The translations under genes were made by a program, and so were the position numbers. 64,000 nt of DNA from Pisolithus tinctorius. Taxonomy: Eukaryota; Basidiomycota; Agaricomycetes; Boletales; Pisolithaceae. Positions 1 through 12,500 of the stretch are shown piece after piece. How positions within the stretch are numbered: the stretch's first letter is position 1; every line of letters starts with the position of its first letter. Below the pieces are notes generated by a model. That model worked only from the letters and a program-made list of their open reading frames with translations, made no database searches and had not been told where the DNA came from. The stretch is from NCBI GenBank assembly GCA_024663395.1, contig JANFAH010000008.1:1240001-1304000 (forward strand), written 5' to 3'.

Positions 1-1
1 C

Positions 2-1540
2 AAGGGGACGGAAAGGATCTTGGAGAAACTACGCGTGTCCTCTCCGTCTGTGATGTCCGTCACATCCCCGTCATCCTCAGGTGAGGGTAAACTCTCCCGG
101 CGGCGCTCCATGCGCATGTCCATGTCGTGGCGGTCAACAAGTAGTGTCTCTGGCTCAGCGAAACAACAAAGTGGCTCCAGCGGAATCAGTGTAGTCGACG
201 CCATGGAGTGGGACCAATGCCTCTTCCAGCCTTTCCTTGATTTTCAGGTTGACTTCGGTACCCTTGAGAGACGACTTCTCGACGAAGCACTCGGCCCACC
301 CGTAGTCAAGTTACAGGGTGCAGTGGACGGTGATCGCGCTGCTCGAGCCATGCGTGAACGCGCTGTGGACGTGTTCAGCGCTGCGGAAGAGAGTATCGAG
401 AGATGCATGACCTTCACCCACGGGTACGCGTCTGTCGGGCTCGTACGCGCACTTGATGGCTATATATGCGCGTTTGTGGACGCGTGGACAAATTGTGTCA
501 TCGACTGGGCGAACGCTAGCTCTGAAACAAACACCAGCACTCTCTCGTATAACGGGGCTGAGGACGAAGAGTTTGCCGATTTGGATTATACGTCTCAAGA
601 CTGGGCGCATATCCAGCGTGCATTACATCTTCTTGCTGCAGCGCGGGCCGTCAAGGAACGTCTTGGAGTATTCGAGACACGCCTCCGAGGGGCCCTGAAT
701 CAGGTGGCTATGGCGTTTCGTACTGCAGTGAACGGGCTGTACACTCCGGGGGTAACGAAAGGAGAAGGCATATTACTCGCCCAGTCTACCTTAAACTCCG
801 TGGAATTGAGGGACCTCTTCTCTCGGGTCCTGCAACCGCAGTCCTCAGGAACCTCAGCTGCGGCTTCCATTTTGCTACCTTCAAGTCATTCCGCTCTCAC
901 GTCCTTTGCTCGTGCAAACCAGCGCACCTTACAGCGTGTTCTCCTCTCCCCCCTTTTCGTACATCTCAATGCCTACTCTTCACTATCCCTCTGGTCTGCC
1001 TCGCGCCAAGAACCTGTGCCAGGATTCGCAGGTGTTAATGTTCCGGCATTCTCTTTAAGCCCTAGCGAAACTATCCAACGTGTTGGTGACGGGTTACTCA
1101 ACCTTCCGAGATTATTTGAGGTCTACGCAGAGGACGATGCGCTCGGATTTGAGATAGGAGCCTTGGCTAAGGGGGACGGCCTCAGCCCCGGTCCTGAGGG
1201 GGGCGACTCGAGCGCACTTCAAGCGGAGCAGCTCCACTCCCCGGAGGCTGTCACATCTGCATGGCTCTCGTCTCTTGGAAGGACCATGCTGGCACACTTG
1301 ACGCGGAATATCCTGCCACAAATCAGGGTTTTGACTTCCGCTGGCTCTGCCCAACTCGCGGCGGACTTAGGCTACCTGTCTACTATCATTCGTGCCCTCG
1401 GTGTGGAAGAGGGAGATTTAGAACGTTGGAGAACGTATGCTTCGATGGGAGACGAGGAGGGGCGAGCAGACTACTTAGCTGCTGAGAATGCGGACGACAT
1501 TTTGCGATCAATTGCAAAAATGCGAAGATGGCTGTCTTGA
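2..1540 (+). CDS. COG7: COG7, conserved oligomeric Golgi complex subunit 7 (C-terminal part)
   Basis: The frame is open from the first bases of the window, so the gene is truncated at the left edge and its start is not seen. About 512 residues are visible, ending at a TGA at 1538-1540. I recognise the family from the C-terminal pattern: a long helical protein with a tail containing QLAADLGYLSTIIRALGV and a following LERWRTY segment, as in COG7. COG7 belongs to lobe B of the COG tethering complex, which holds retrograde vesicles at the Golgi for recycling of glycosylation enzymes. A Ser/Arg-rich stretch (residues about 10-55 of the visible part) precedes the helical body. No introns are needed in the visible part. 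The identification rests on remembered family features. Confidence 0.8.
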   Translation, partial: KGTERILEKLRVSSPSVMSVTSPSSSGEGKLSRRRSMRMSMSWRSTSSVSGSAKQQSGSSGISVVDAMEWDQCLFQPFLDFQVDFGTLERRLLDEALGPPVVKLQGAVDGDRAARAMRERAVDVFSAAEESIERCMTFTHGYASVGLVRALDGYICAFVDAWTNCVIDWANASSETNTSTLSYNGAEDEEFADLDYTSQDWAHIQRALHLLAAARAVKERLGVFETRLRGALNQVAMAFRTAVNGLYTPGVTKGEGILLAQSTLNSVELRDLFSRVLQPQSSGTSAAASILLPSSHSALTSFARANQRTLQRVLLSPLFVHLNAYSSLSLWSASRQEPVPGFAGVNVPAFSLSPSETIQRVGDGLLNLPRLFEVYAEDDALGFEIGALAKGDGLSPGPEGGDSSALQAEQLHSPEAVTSAWLSSLGRTMLAHLTRNILPQIRVLTSAGSAQLAADLGYLSTIIRALGVEEGDLERWRTYASMGDEEGRADYLAAENADDILRSIAKMRRWLS

Positions 1541-2440
1541 AGCTCACTACGTATTAGTAGACCCACCTTCCTGTGCATTCTCAGTCCATTAATTCATTCC
1601 CGGTATCCTGTAACCACAAGCGGCGTAAACATGTCTCGACTGTAGGTAATGAAAATAGAGGGTTGAGGTGACTTTTCTCAGTTTCGGGGGCACGAAGCAT
1701 ACGGAGAATCCAGTCTCCTCAGCCATACAAGTCCCAAGTCGAACACATTTCATCGCATTCTTCCCATACAGCTAACGGTTAGAACACGTAGAACTGGAAC
1801 TCACCACATACTGGGGTCAGAACACTTAAGAATGAACTGAGACAGAACATAGATAGACGCAAGGGCATGGATTAAGCGTAAACACAAAATGTAGGACAAG
1901 TAAGAAGAGAAAAAAAGATGAGGCACGAATAGGGGATATCAACATATTAAGTATATATATGATTGCACATCCGGCACAGAGACAGGACAAGAACAATCAA
2001 CCAGAACTAGATATCTGTATGTCAGAGCAGGAAGTAGTAAGCATATACTTACAAGGACCCTTAACGAAACCCAGGTCATCAAGCACGGTCCACGGGGACC
2101 TCAGTTATAGAGGCATTTGTGTTGTCCGACTGCTGGTCATGTTCTCCTGCTGTATTTGCAGCCTTGACTTCTTGGAGAAGCAGTACATCGCTTCGCCCCC
2201 CTGAGGGCAATGCAGCGCGCGCGGAACGGAGTAATTCGTATTTCAACACACCCGCTTCGGCATCGGCCATGATCCTGATTCAGCGGCAGGGGCACAGTCA
2301 GCGTTGAAACTGATACCATACGATAAGTCGTAGCACCTACCGCCGCAAGTGAGCTTGATCATCGTTTACAGGTTTGGAGAGTGCTTTCCGGAATATCTCT
2401 GCAATGTCGCACAGACTCTAGTGATAGTGCGCAAGTTTAG
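1541..2440. other. No gene seen
   Basis: AT-rich intergenic DNA follows COG7. Only short, mutually overlapping frames are present, none with recognisable protein features. I see no RNA gene. Confidence 0.5.
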
Positions 2441-3640
2441 TTAGTCCTCATTTGTGGTACGTACAGGGCCGCGTACCCCGTGTCGCCTGCTTGCTTCACC
2501 ATCGGTCACACCGTCGTTTTCTACAACATGGTAGACGATCTGACTGCTGTCAAGTAATGTTCGTGAGGTCAGCCGTAGGGGGCGTACCTTTTCTGGTACG
2601 TATTTCACTTCCCGATAAATTCCCGCCCAAAACACCCATAGCATCTAAAACATTCGCGCTATCTGCTCAGAAGAAGTGATATTGGCCTCACCACTCCTGT
2701 TATATCTTCTTCCAGCGCCCGTTGTTCATCCTCATCGCCTGCCGCATCAAGCATTTCTTGCAAGGCCATAATTTGTTTTAACTTTGAATGAACGCTTGTG
2801 TGGCTCGAAATAGAACGGGAGACTGTCAGGTTTGACATGTGGTGCTTACCTGTCACAATCAACTTCGCGTCTTGCCTTGTTTTCTTTGTCATCTTGCCTC
2901 GTTTTCCCTCTAAAAAATGATGCCACAAAGTCTAAAGTGATTAAGGGATTCGAACGAAAGCACACACAACAAAACACGGCGGTTTAACGCATCGACGTAG
3001 AAAGCCCGTAAGATCTCGAGCACCTGTTTGCCGCGAGCGTTAGCACTGACACAAACGGCTTGACACTACAGGCCCCTAACCTCGAAGCCGAGGGTCTCTG
3101 AAATCGATTTCACCTCCGACTCTATTTCTCGCGCATCGGATGATTTGAGCTCCCACCTGCCGCAGTTTTGGATAATCTTCAGCAGATTCTCCACCACAGC
3201 CAAGAAAATGCGCGGATCCTGTGCTGTCGTGCGTTCTTTCCAGGCATCTGGTAGGCAGTTGGGTTCCGTGAAAAGCTGGTCCGAAGACAAGTCTTGGCAT
3301 CCTCGTGAGTTGTCGGAACCTGGCGAAGTAGTATGAACTACCTGCGGACACCAGCAGCGTTTAGCACGTAGATCTCACCACTCGCTGTTGCTGAAGGGGG
3401 CCCAACCCCTCGCTTAGATTTGGGGAACGACGCAAGCCTTTTGAAGAAGGTGATATCACCAATCTAGCGTTCAATGCTAGTAAGCAGTGGAGCATCTGAG
3501 AAGAGGTAAAGACGCACATATCTTTCCAGGTACTCAACACCGAACAAATTCGAAAAGAACCTTACTGCATCTTTCGTAGCATTGCTATCCTGCTCCCTAG
3601 CCTACCCAACATGCGTTTATGAGAAACCTGCAAGAAATTT
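2441..3640 (-). other. Unresolved minus-strand coding-like region
   Basis: Several minus-strand stretches read like protein but do not join into one clean gene. Around 3480-3610 the frame gives a segment containing DAVRFFSNLFGVEYLERY. At 3066-3330 a frame contains DPRIFLAVVENLLKIIQNC and ends at a stop near 3066. At 2670-2845 a short acidic, helical segment contains LKQIMALQEMLDAAGDEDEQ and is followed by a plausible GTGAGG donor. Another short frame lies at 2441-2640. An in-frame stop follows the first segment. This could be an intron-rich gene or a decayed one. I recognise no family. Confidence 0.3.
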
Positions 3641-3900
3641 TTACTTACTGCTAGGCGGCCTCCATTGATGATCATGGTAGGTGAGCGCTGCAGATAGCGT
3701 AATCAACAAAGGTCACCAAGAGCTAAAGACGGGGCGCACCAACTTCACTAGGACGTAGAATTGTTCTCTAAATCATGGAGAAATCATGAGCCGCTCCATA
3801 ATGCCGTGGCTATCGCATGCTACTTTACCGAATTTCCTTCAGCTGCTTCCTTTTCTCTTTATCCAGGCTGTCTCGACGCCATACCTGAGGCTGGGCAATA

Positions 3901-6417
3901 CTATACAAAAGGCCTGAAACGAAGGTCGAATAATGGGCAGCCACAGGGCACAGAATATTCACCACTCTTAAAGCTTTGCTGGTCATGTGACTGACACATC
4001 TCCGCCCGTCCATTCCCTCTCGTCCTCACCTCCATCTCAAACTCTTTTATCTGCCCCAATGCGCTCCGGTGAGAGAGCTTACGGTAAGCTGAGCATGATA
4101 CAACAGCTGTTACTAGGTACTTCTCTGTGAGGGACATCGATAAACGTTTCAGCAGCGAAACAAATTCTCGACTGCCTGGAATGGAGAGGCTGGTCGGTTT
4201 GAACAAAAGTAGGGGGCAGCCCTCGACAACGGAAGTTATCACGGTGTCAAGATGGTCATCATCCTTATTCGTAGCCGAGACCATCTGGGAATTGGCGGAA
4301 TCCATGGAATAGGCGCCGAGGTTGTCAAAGATGTTACCGCAAGGCTCAAAACTTTTGCTCCGGTGATTCCAGTCACCATAGTCACCGAGCTGTTTCCATC
4401 ATATAAAAGAGAACTGCAGCAGACATATTGATGCTCACTTTGATCTGCTTCGTGCCGCATTCCAGAAATCCTACATTAACTCCACCAAGGGATAGCCGGT
4501 GCTCATAATCACAAGTATATACTTTCATGAGTCCAGGCATGGGCAGGTAGTTTCTATCGTTCTGTGGAGACAAAACTAGTCAGTCCCCGAAACTACATAA
4601 TGAGAAAGAAGCATTAAAACAACAGAAGAACTGACTGCAGTATTCTTCCATTCGAGGGGCCCATAACAGCAACCAGTGCATTGGTCGACGTCAACGGTGA
4701 GCGTGGTATTGCCTACTGTACATCCGTCCCAAACAACCTTTGCAGCCCAGATAGACCGTGGTAAGTGTGCATGCTTGATGTAATACTTGGGTTCACGTTT
4801 AGGGGTGGACCAGAATCGTTTGGTGACTTCCGGCATATTGCCAGCGTGTTCTTTGCGCGCGCTCCACAACTGTTCATAGACTTCCTTCGCATAATCCTCC
4901 CAACGTGATTGACAATCGCCTGTATCATCACAAACGACGTGCACCCATTGTTGATCAAAGTAGTACCCAAACCCAACTGCGAATCGAGCTCGCGCATTGT
5001 CGTTGGCATAGACAAGGATAACAAGATCATTTGTGTGCGAGAACACGCCAACGGAATTGTTGACGATATTATAGGGAAAAGCACCACAGCGAGCAAAGCC
5101 ATAGCAAGACATAGACCAATCATCGAGTGTGAGATGGCGATACGTCCGATCCCAATAATAGGCGAGATGAAGTTGCCTGAATTCTGGAACTGCCTCGTAG
5201 ACTTCTGATGCGCCAAAAGATCTGTAATAATCTGACCCGTAGGATGCCAAATCAATGGTCACCGGACATCCGTTACGCGTGCACGCCAAGGTGGCCCTGT
5301 ACACAGACGGAGAGTCACGGTAAGGTGTGAGTGGCAGGCATATATCAATGCCCCCGTTGGTAACAGAGAATGTGCGAAGTTGTCGTGCACGAGCATGGTC
5401 ACGCAACAATAACCGAGAAAGTCTGCCCCATTGCACAGGATTGACCCACTGGACCCCTAGCTTGCTTTGAATATGCCGCTTGAAAAGCTTGATAAACTCC
5501 TCCGGTTCCACCACGTCGATGTCATGACAATCCCGAAAGTAGCTCGGATCATCTGCCAAGACGACTCCAGGCCGCCGAATTGTCCCTCTATAATCCCATG
5601 CGAAGATACTGTGGTCGTTGGATATCCGGAGGATTTCCAATTGTAGCCGCTGAAAGGCTTTCTTTCCCTCTCCGTACAACATTGGCATGTTCACGCCAAA
5701 AAGCCCCAACAAAGAATATGCCCGATCCTCGACTCGGGTCGTCTTCCGATCGGCGGCCCACGACATGAGTTGGGCTACGCAAACCTGACTCGGGGATAGA
5801 CCGCCCTTCAATATATCCTCTGGGACTCGAGTAATGTCGTGCAAAACAGACGCTAAGGTTATTTTGTCGCCCACAAACATCCAATGCTGATTGAGGAACT
5901 GAACCTCTTTCGGAGCTATCAGCTCCTGGAGTGTCCAACCGCGTGAGAACCACTCTGGCCAACCGTTTGAGCTGGGATAGTTGGTAGTGTCTGGCGTAGT
6001 GGGGAAGCGTGAGCCGTCGACGTCATAGAGGTACACGTAGCACTTCTTCGAGTTTTTGTACCATCGGTACATCGAATTTATCGCTTCGGATAACTCAGAA
6101 CTGCTGCTCTTGTCGATACAGCACGTGTCAACCCACAACCATGAATAGCCGTCCTTCAAAGCTTGCTCGCAACTTTTGAGAATCTTCAGGTAGCCTTTAC
6201 ACAACCTGACTTGCTCCTGCTCTTCATTTGCCATGGTAGGCAGTCCGATGAGTTCCTTGTAGTTAACTTCTCTTCCGAACCAGCGATGGGATAGTATGGC
6301 ATAATCTGTGCACGTATCGTCAAGGTCTTCCAAGATATTGGTTTGGAGGTTGACTTTTCTCCCAGTCCGAATGTCGCGGTCCCTGTCAAGGACAGCTTGC
6401 ACGTTAAGTAATCGCAT
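3901..6417 (-). CDS. HET-domain (heterokaryon incompatibility type) protein
   Basis: Model: exons 6417-4636, 4561-4439 and 4389-3901, with introns of 74 and 49 bp, phase 0, GTCAGT..CAG and GTGAGC..CAG. It gives about 797 residues. The start is the MRLLNVQ methionine at 6417, because HET proteins of this class usually begin MRLL; an in-frame extension to 6459 exists. The HET domain (about residues 1-260) shows YAILSHRW, WLWVDTCCIDK, a conserved Y-rich MYRWYKNSKKCYVYL block, WFSRGWTLQELIAP and YSLLGLFGVNMPMLYGEG. The C-terminal half is unassigned. An alternative last intron (GTAAGC at about 4085) would shorten the tail. HET domains trigger cell death on non-self fusion in filamentous fungi. The role of this copy is inferred from the domain only. 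Confidence 0.85.
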
Positions 6418-6549
6418 ACCTGCGGCATTAATTTCAGTACTGGTCCGAGGATCGACCACTACAAGATGCTGTAGTCCTCACAAGAATAACTGCGCAATCA
6501 GTTCACTGACCAGAGCCGTCGGTACGTTGTGAAAGAGCTTCAAGGTTAC
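6418..6549 (-). promoter_or_regulatory. Presumed HET gene 5' flank, cut short by the transposon
   Basis: About 130 bp separate the likely HET start codon from the left end of the Plavaka element. Any upstream promoter elements farther out are now replaced by transposon subterminal DNA. No TATA box was assigned. Confidence 0.4.
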
Positions 6550-6564
6550 TACATCAGCAAATCA
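6550..6564 (+). repeat. Left terminal inverted repeat of the Plavaka element
   Basis: TACATCAGCAAATCA is the exact reverse complement of 13091-13105. The first TA may be the target duplication rather than part of the element. Confidence 0.8.
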
Positions 6565-6569
6565 CGAGT

Positions 6570-6812
6570 TTACTTATCCTTACTTGACAGCTACTTAACA
6601 TTTGCTTATCATACCAACTGCCAAGCAGCCGTCTGCTTGGATAAGTAGATCCTTCTGCTGGATACTTACTTAGCACTGCTTATTTTTTACTTAACGCGTG
6701 CTTAGCTTATTAGCTTCTTACTTGAAATAATGCTGGTTCTGTTCCGTCAAGCAGATAAGCAGCAACGAAGTGCAATTAATATCCGCTAAGCACATGCTAA
6801 GTAGCGGTGAAG
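6570..6812. repeat. Left subterminal repeat array
   Basis: Many short motifs of the form ACTTA, GCTTA or GCTTG and their complements (for example ACTTAAC, GCTTAGC, TAAGCAG) occur in both orientations. Equivalent motifs fill the right end at 12915-13090. Such arrays are usual transposase-binding regions in CACTA-like elements (family knowledge). Confidence 0.65.
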
Positions 6813-6904
6813 TAAATTACGCGGCGGTAAGATCGAGGGATTGAAAAACATAGACGAACTAGCGATAGCAATTGGGAAGATGTATTAGAGATCCTGTTGT
6901 GGAC

Positions 6905-9338
6905 TCAGTGGATCGTATAAGCAGTAGGGAATGAAAACCTACAGATAAGTGCATACTCGTCGTCAGATCCTGCATCACTCAACAGCTCGGGGTCGAGTTC
7001 TTGCCCTATCGCAAGTGAAGCAAGGGCGAGCTCTACGATGGCTTGAAGCTGAGCAATAGATCTTCTTTTGGCGGCCCCCGTAAACTTCCTCGTTGGGGCT
7101 CCCCAATTCTGGTCTGAAAACGCGCACGCAGTCTTGCTATCCTTGCCCGAAGCCATGTTGTATTTGACGGGGGTCCGCACAAACCTCGTTGCCACTTTGG
7201 CAATACCATCTTTGACATTGACGGGGGACTTGAACTCGACGTCACCAGATCTAACGAGGTTCAAGCCACGTGAGAGCTAAAAAACTAATCAATACTGTAG
7301 CTATGAAAATGACTCGATAAATGTTACCGCAGCAGCACAAAGTCCAAGAGCACCAACAACACCATGCTTCGCCAAAGACGAAGTGTCAAGAGCGGGGACT
7401 TGAACGTATCCTTTGATTGCGGTCAAATGGCTGCTCAGCAGCAGCTGTTGCACAAAAACGGAGCGGAAGGCCTTCTCAGGAACAGTCGTGTCGAGGTCTT
7501 CATATAAGAATGTGAAATGATCGAGTAATACTTTTGCAGTGTCGGCGGGCGATGGGTCTTGAGGATTGAGGAAGAAAGCTACGAGTTGCGCAACGGCCGC
7601 GGAGGCAAAGCCGTGCCTCCAATCACACAAGCGTTGAGACGCCTATGGCGAACACGGTCAGCTACAGATGAAGTCAGAATGAAATGGACTTACGACAGAA
7701 ACCATGGGCGAGCTGGGAAGAATGCTACCTGCCGTGTTCTTGAGTATGGGGTATACGACTGGCATGATCTCCTGTAGAGCCCCGCAAATATCTTGCTTGG
7801 CGATGTTGAATGCATCCTCTTGGTTTCCGGCCCATAGGATTAGCGTCGGAATAACTTCCCTCTTCCACTTCTGATCTTTATGCAGATCCGAGGGGAGATC
7901 CGAATTGTTGAAACGCGCTTGCGCAGGGACGGTCTGCACTTGACTCGACGAATCGCTTGCTACGATAGATCTCTTGCTAGTAGATGTGGCCGATAAGCTG
8001 GACATAGAGTCGCAAGCTTGTATCTTGATCTTCTTTGGCATGCCCTTTGTAACCGTGACACGCGACTGAAAGAAAATAAAAGATGAAGGAACACGGAGAA
8101 AGGTGGTCAGCACATACCTTGGCCGCGGCATTCTTGTGCCCCAAAACACGGATGGCATCGTCTAGATTGTCGCAGTTATCATCGACGCCGCCGCCCTCAA
8201 CCTCAGAGGTTGAGACGTATTCCAACTCGGCTACTTTCCTCTTGACGTTGGCGAGTCTGGCGGCAGGATCATTGGCCTCATAATCCTCGGCCATTGCGGC
8301 AGCGCACTGAGACTACCATTGCATGAGTAAAAACCGTTTCAGCGTGAAAGATACTCAACGATAACATTTTGAAGAGCGGGGACGTCCAAAGCCAGAGGTC
8401 TCACTGGCCCGCTAGCTTCTCCATCTTTGCGATCAGGTAGCGAGTCGAAGTTTTCTGGTAGTTGGGATTCGAACTCGTAGTTGTATTGGGGATCATTTGG
8501 CAGTGGAGAGCCGAGATTGAATACACGGAACTCGACGTCGGTAGTACTTGTAGCGAGGGTACTTGTGGACGGAGGTGGTGCAGCTGATGTGCGAGGACTG
8601 GCACTGGCACTCGAAGATCGCGTAGAGCTTGTGTCGACGATGTTCACCCAATTTTTGACACGCTTAGATAAAGTCAGTTTATCGTCAGAGCTGGCAGTCG
8701 TTAGGACATTCGCAAAGAAAAGAGTTGCCTCAGTTAGGAGGAACATGTTAAGAAGTAAGACGCACATCAAACCAGTACTAGCGCCGATGCTATTGTCACG
8801 TGTTGATGGCGGGGATACTTTGTTGCACGTGGAGATTATCGCTTCACGCAGCGATTTTGCCTTTGCTGCTTTTGTCCCTTTCCCCTTCATCACTACAGGT
8901 CCAGCATTGTCTTCCACGTCAGCTAGGGGGGTAAGTGGCTCATTCGTCCCTACAAAAAAAATCAGCCTCATGTTTTCTTGGTTAAGCATGATAGATACCG
9001 CCATCACTCTCATTTCTTTGCCTGCCAACAGCGCGAGGACGAGGACGAGGACGAGGACACGGCTTGATGGGCTTAGCGCCGGCGGCGACACCACTTTGGT
9101 TGACCTCCATTTCATCCTCGATTTCGCCGATCCGTTGATAACCTCTCTTCAGCGCTGCAACCTTTTTGGCAAGGGCTTCCCGGGTGCGTTCATTGTTAGC
9201 TTCCTTCTCCGCGCTCGTCTGTCTTCTCGGTTGGCTGTCGAGGACGATCCTACCGGGATGCACGTTAGCCACCTGGCGCTTCGGGCGACCACTCGCAAGT
9301 GTCTCCTGTGGGCACTCCGCGGCCGGTTGGTTGTCCAT
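6905..9338 (-). CDS. Plavaka passenger protein of unknown function
   Basis: Model of seven exons: 9338-8999, 8949-8766, 8690-8360, 8306-8118, 8065-7694, 7642-7328 and 7276-6905. It gives about 700 residues with consistent phases. The start is the MDNQPA methionine. The first part is basic and coiled (KRQVANVHPGR, a KKVAALKRGYQ helix) and ends in an Arg-Pro repeat. A low-complexity Ser/Ala/Thr stretch lies in exon 3. The second half is globular and holds DWRHGF, FLYEDLDT and SVFVQQLLLSSHLTAIKGYV blocks. It is transcribed away from the transposase from a shared upstream region. I recall similar partners beside Plavaka transposases in other mushrooms but can give no function. DNA binding, assembly with the transposase, or an anti-silencing role are possibilities only. 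The exact 3' end is uncertain: a donor at about 6930 would alter the last residues. Confidence 0.65.
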
Positions 9339-9506
9339 ATCTTGCAGTGCAAAGGGTCGTTGGCTGTGCGTGAAGGTGGAAGACGAAGAGACAGAAAAAA
9401 AGGTACGCCCCTGCCGTCTCTTTTGGCTTAGTTCGATTCTATGTTCAGTCGGCAAATCTTTGCTGTCCCACAGTAACTCCCGTTACTCATCATTTTTCTT
9501 TCAGAT
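9339..9506. promoter_or_regulatory. Shared divergent promoter region of the Plavaka genes
   Basis: The 168 bp between the passenger start (9338, minus) and the transposase start (9507, plus) must hold both promoters. It includes a CT/AG-rich segment near 9370-9420. No individual box is assigned. Confidence 0.5.
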
Positions 9507-12500
9507 ATGATTCCCTGCACGAAACCTGGCTGCCGTCGATGGTTCAGAAACAAGTCGGGCCTAACCCAGCACGTCAACGTATACCACCCAGTATTTCCGC
9601 CTATCAACATCCCCGCGCAGGTAGAACAGCCAGATCAGGTACCATCGCCTGAAGAGGAACAATTCCAGTTCCGACCGGACGACGACGACTATAGTGACCC
9701 ATCCACAAGCCCTTCGAATCCAACCCTTCTGGCAGAGTTTGTTGGACAAGGCGACAAGTATTATCGGAACTATCACCCAAACCTCACCGGTACGCAGTAT
9801 GGGTGAAAAATTAAGTATTTACCGATGTATTATTTGACAGGGCAGCCTTGTGATTCGTCTGGAAACCCCCTCCCAGTTGGACAGTCGTCCCCGCAAACTC
9901 CTTCTGAAAAGCAACCTAACGATTGGTTGCCATACTCCAGTCGTCTGGAGTTCGAGCTAGCTGACTTCCTGTTCACCCGCAGCCAGATGTCTGCAGCCAA
10001 TATTAACGAGTTACTAGATCTCTGGAATGCGACACTTCTCGGCGCTGGCAGCCAGCCCGTCTTCAAAGATAGCGCCGAAATGTACAAGACGATCGATCGC
10101 ACTATACTTGGTGATGTACAGTGGGAGAATTTTTGCATATCCTATACCGGCGAACAACCAACTGATAATGTCCCATCATGGATGAACGCCGCGTACGATA
10201 TTTGGTTCCGGGACCCTAAAGACGTTATTCGCGATATGCTTTCCCGACCTGATTTTTCGAGAGACATGGATTACCGGCCGTTTCGGGAATATGAGAGCGC
10301 GACGGACAAGAGACAGTGGGAGGATTTCATGTCTGGTGATTGGGCGTGGACTCAAGCGGTGCGTCTTTTATCTTCTATGTCTCTGAGCGCTGTACTAATG
10401 GCGTGCAAATAACAGGACATAATTTCTCGTGATTCAACCACGCACGGGTCAACCTTCGTTCCAATCATCCTTGGCAGTGACAAGACGACCGTGTCAGTCG
10501 CAACCGGTCAAAACGATTATTATCCCCTCTACCTCTCAATAGGTAACATGAGCAACAAAGTTCGTCGTGCACATCGCAATAGTGTCGCTCTCATCGCTTT
10601 CCTTGCAATCCCACATAGTAAGTGCATCTGATAGATACATAGGAAAGTAATGGCGCTAATGAGAGATATACTTGTAGCCGACAAAGAGCATGCGCCCACC
10701 GACACGTTCCGACAATTCCGCCGCCAACTCTTTCATTCGTCACTCGCATATATCCTTCGAAATCTCAAGCCTGCGATGACCAAACCAACTGTTATGCAGT
10801 TCGGTGATGGACACTATCGCCGCGTAATTTTTGGACTCGGCCCTTATATCGCCGATTATGAGGAACAAGTCCTTCTGGCATGTATTGTGCGAGGGTGGTG
10901 TGCGAAGTATGTTTTTCTACTTTCCAACTCTTACTATCAACTAACTAGAATCTCAGATGTCTTGCGATGAGGCAGGAACTCGATACTGATGCACTTTATC
11001 GGAGTCGCGAACATGCAGAAGCGCTGATCGAGGAGTTTGATCTCAAGACCTTACGGGATGCGTATGGCATTGTGGGTGATACAATTGTAAGTATTGTTTC
11101 ACTTAGATTCCACTGTGCCTGTGTCCTGAAAACCGATTTCAGCCGTTCACCAGCAGTTTTCCCCGTGCCGATATATACCAACTCATCGCCCCTGATATAC
11201 TACACCAGATCATCAAAGGGACGTTCAAGGATCATTTGGTCGAGTGGGTTGAAAGCTATTTGAAGACCGTGCATGGCACAACAAAGGCGAATGCGATCTT
11301 AGATGATATTGACCGGAGGTACGTCTGCTTTAATTTACGTTTCTTTCTTTCCTCATGTAGGATACCTTAGAATCGCGGCCGTCGCGCCTTTCGCAGGGCT
11401 CCGTCGCTTTCCCGAGGGCCGTCATTTCAAACAGTGGACTGGTAACGACTCAAAGGCACTAATGAAGGTAATTTTAGATCAGGTTGTTTATACAGTCTGT
11501 CGTTAACGTTCGATACATAGGTGTATCTACCCGCCATTGAGGGGCATGTACCAACGGAGATTGTGCGAACATTTCGCGCTTTGTTGGAGTTCACATACCT
11601 GGTCCGTCGCAATGTCCTCACTGAAGAAACCTTGGTTGCAGTTCAAGATACCATCGACCGCTTTCACAAGTACCGGGAAATATTTCGCCAATCGGGTACC
11701 ATTCAAACTTTTTCCTTACCGCGCCAGCATGCGATGAAACACTACCCTGATCTTATACGTTTATTTGGGGCGCCGAACGGACTTTGCACATCAATCACCG
11801 AATCAAAGCATATCGATGCTGTGAAGGACCCGTACCGGCGGACCAATCGTAACAAGCCACTGGGCCAAATGCTCATTATCAATCAGCGCTTAGATAAGTT
11901 GGCGGCCTCTCGAAGGGATTTCAACGAACGAGGGATGCTAGAGGGAAACTGCCTCACGGCAACTATGCAGCTCCTTTCGACTCAAGGTCAGTCATTGGAC
12001 GATCATATTGATTTTCATCATATTCACATGAAGTAAACAGATGGCAGAGAGAACGGCGGTACATCACAGGTCCTAGGTTCCGGTCCCCGTAACGAAGACA
12101 ATGGTGAGGCTGTGGACTGCCCAACATCCATAGAGGCGCATGTTGAACTCGCTCGCACCACCCGTATGTACCTTATTAACCTGAGTAGTGCAGCGGCTCA
12201 CAAAATCAACCTCTTGCGTTCAGAAATGAAGCGGGCCAGAACCGTGACAGATCTTGCAATCGAGCTCGGTCTATCGCGTCTCCCTACCATTCTGGAGGAG
12301 TTCCTGCTTCAACAAGCCGACGCTGAAGACTACCGCGATCTCTGCGACATCCCACTATCTGAGCGCCCCATCTATGGCAACAAAATCACCGTCGTTAATT
12401 CTGCAGCTGCACTATTCTATGCGCCAAGTGATATCAGTGGTATTGGTGGCATGCGGCGTGAGTATATCCGCTCGTGTCATTCGTGGCAGAACGGGCCACC

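Noticed and set aside
2940..3030. GGGATTCGAACG resembling a tRNA T-loop on the minus strand
   Set aside because: No matching D-arm, anticodon stem or acceptor stem could be found upstream.
8466..8490. Another GGGATTCGAACT T-loop-like string
   Set aside because: It lies inside exon 3 of the Plavaka passenger gene and has no cloverleaf partners.
8481..9431. Plus-strand open frame of 316 codons
   Set aside because: It is the complement of the passenger gene exons, with no start context or splice link to the transposase.
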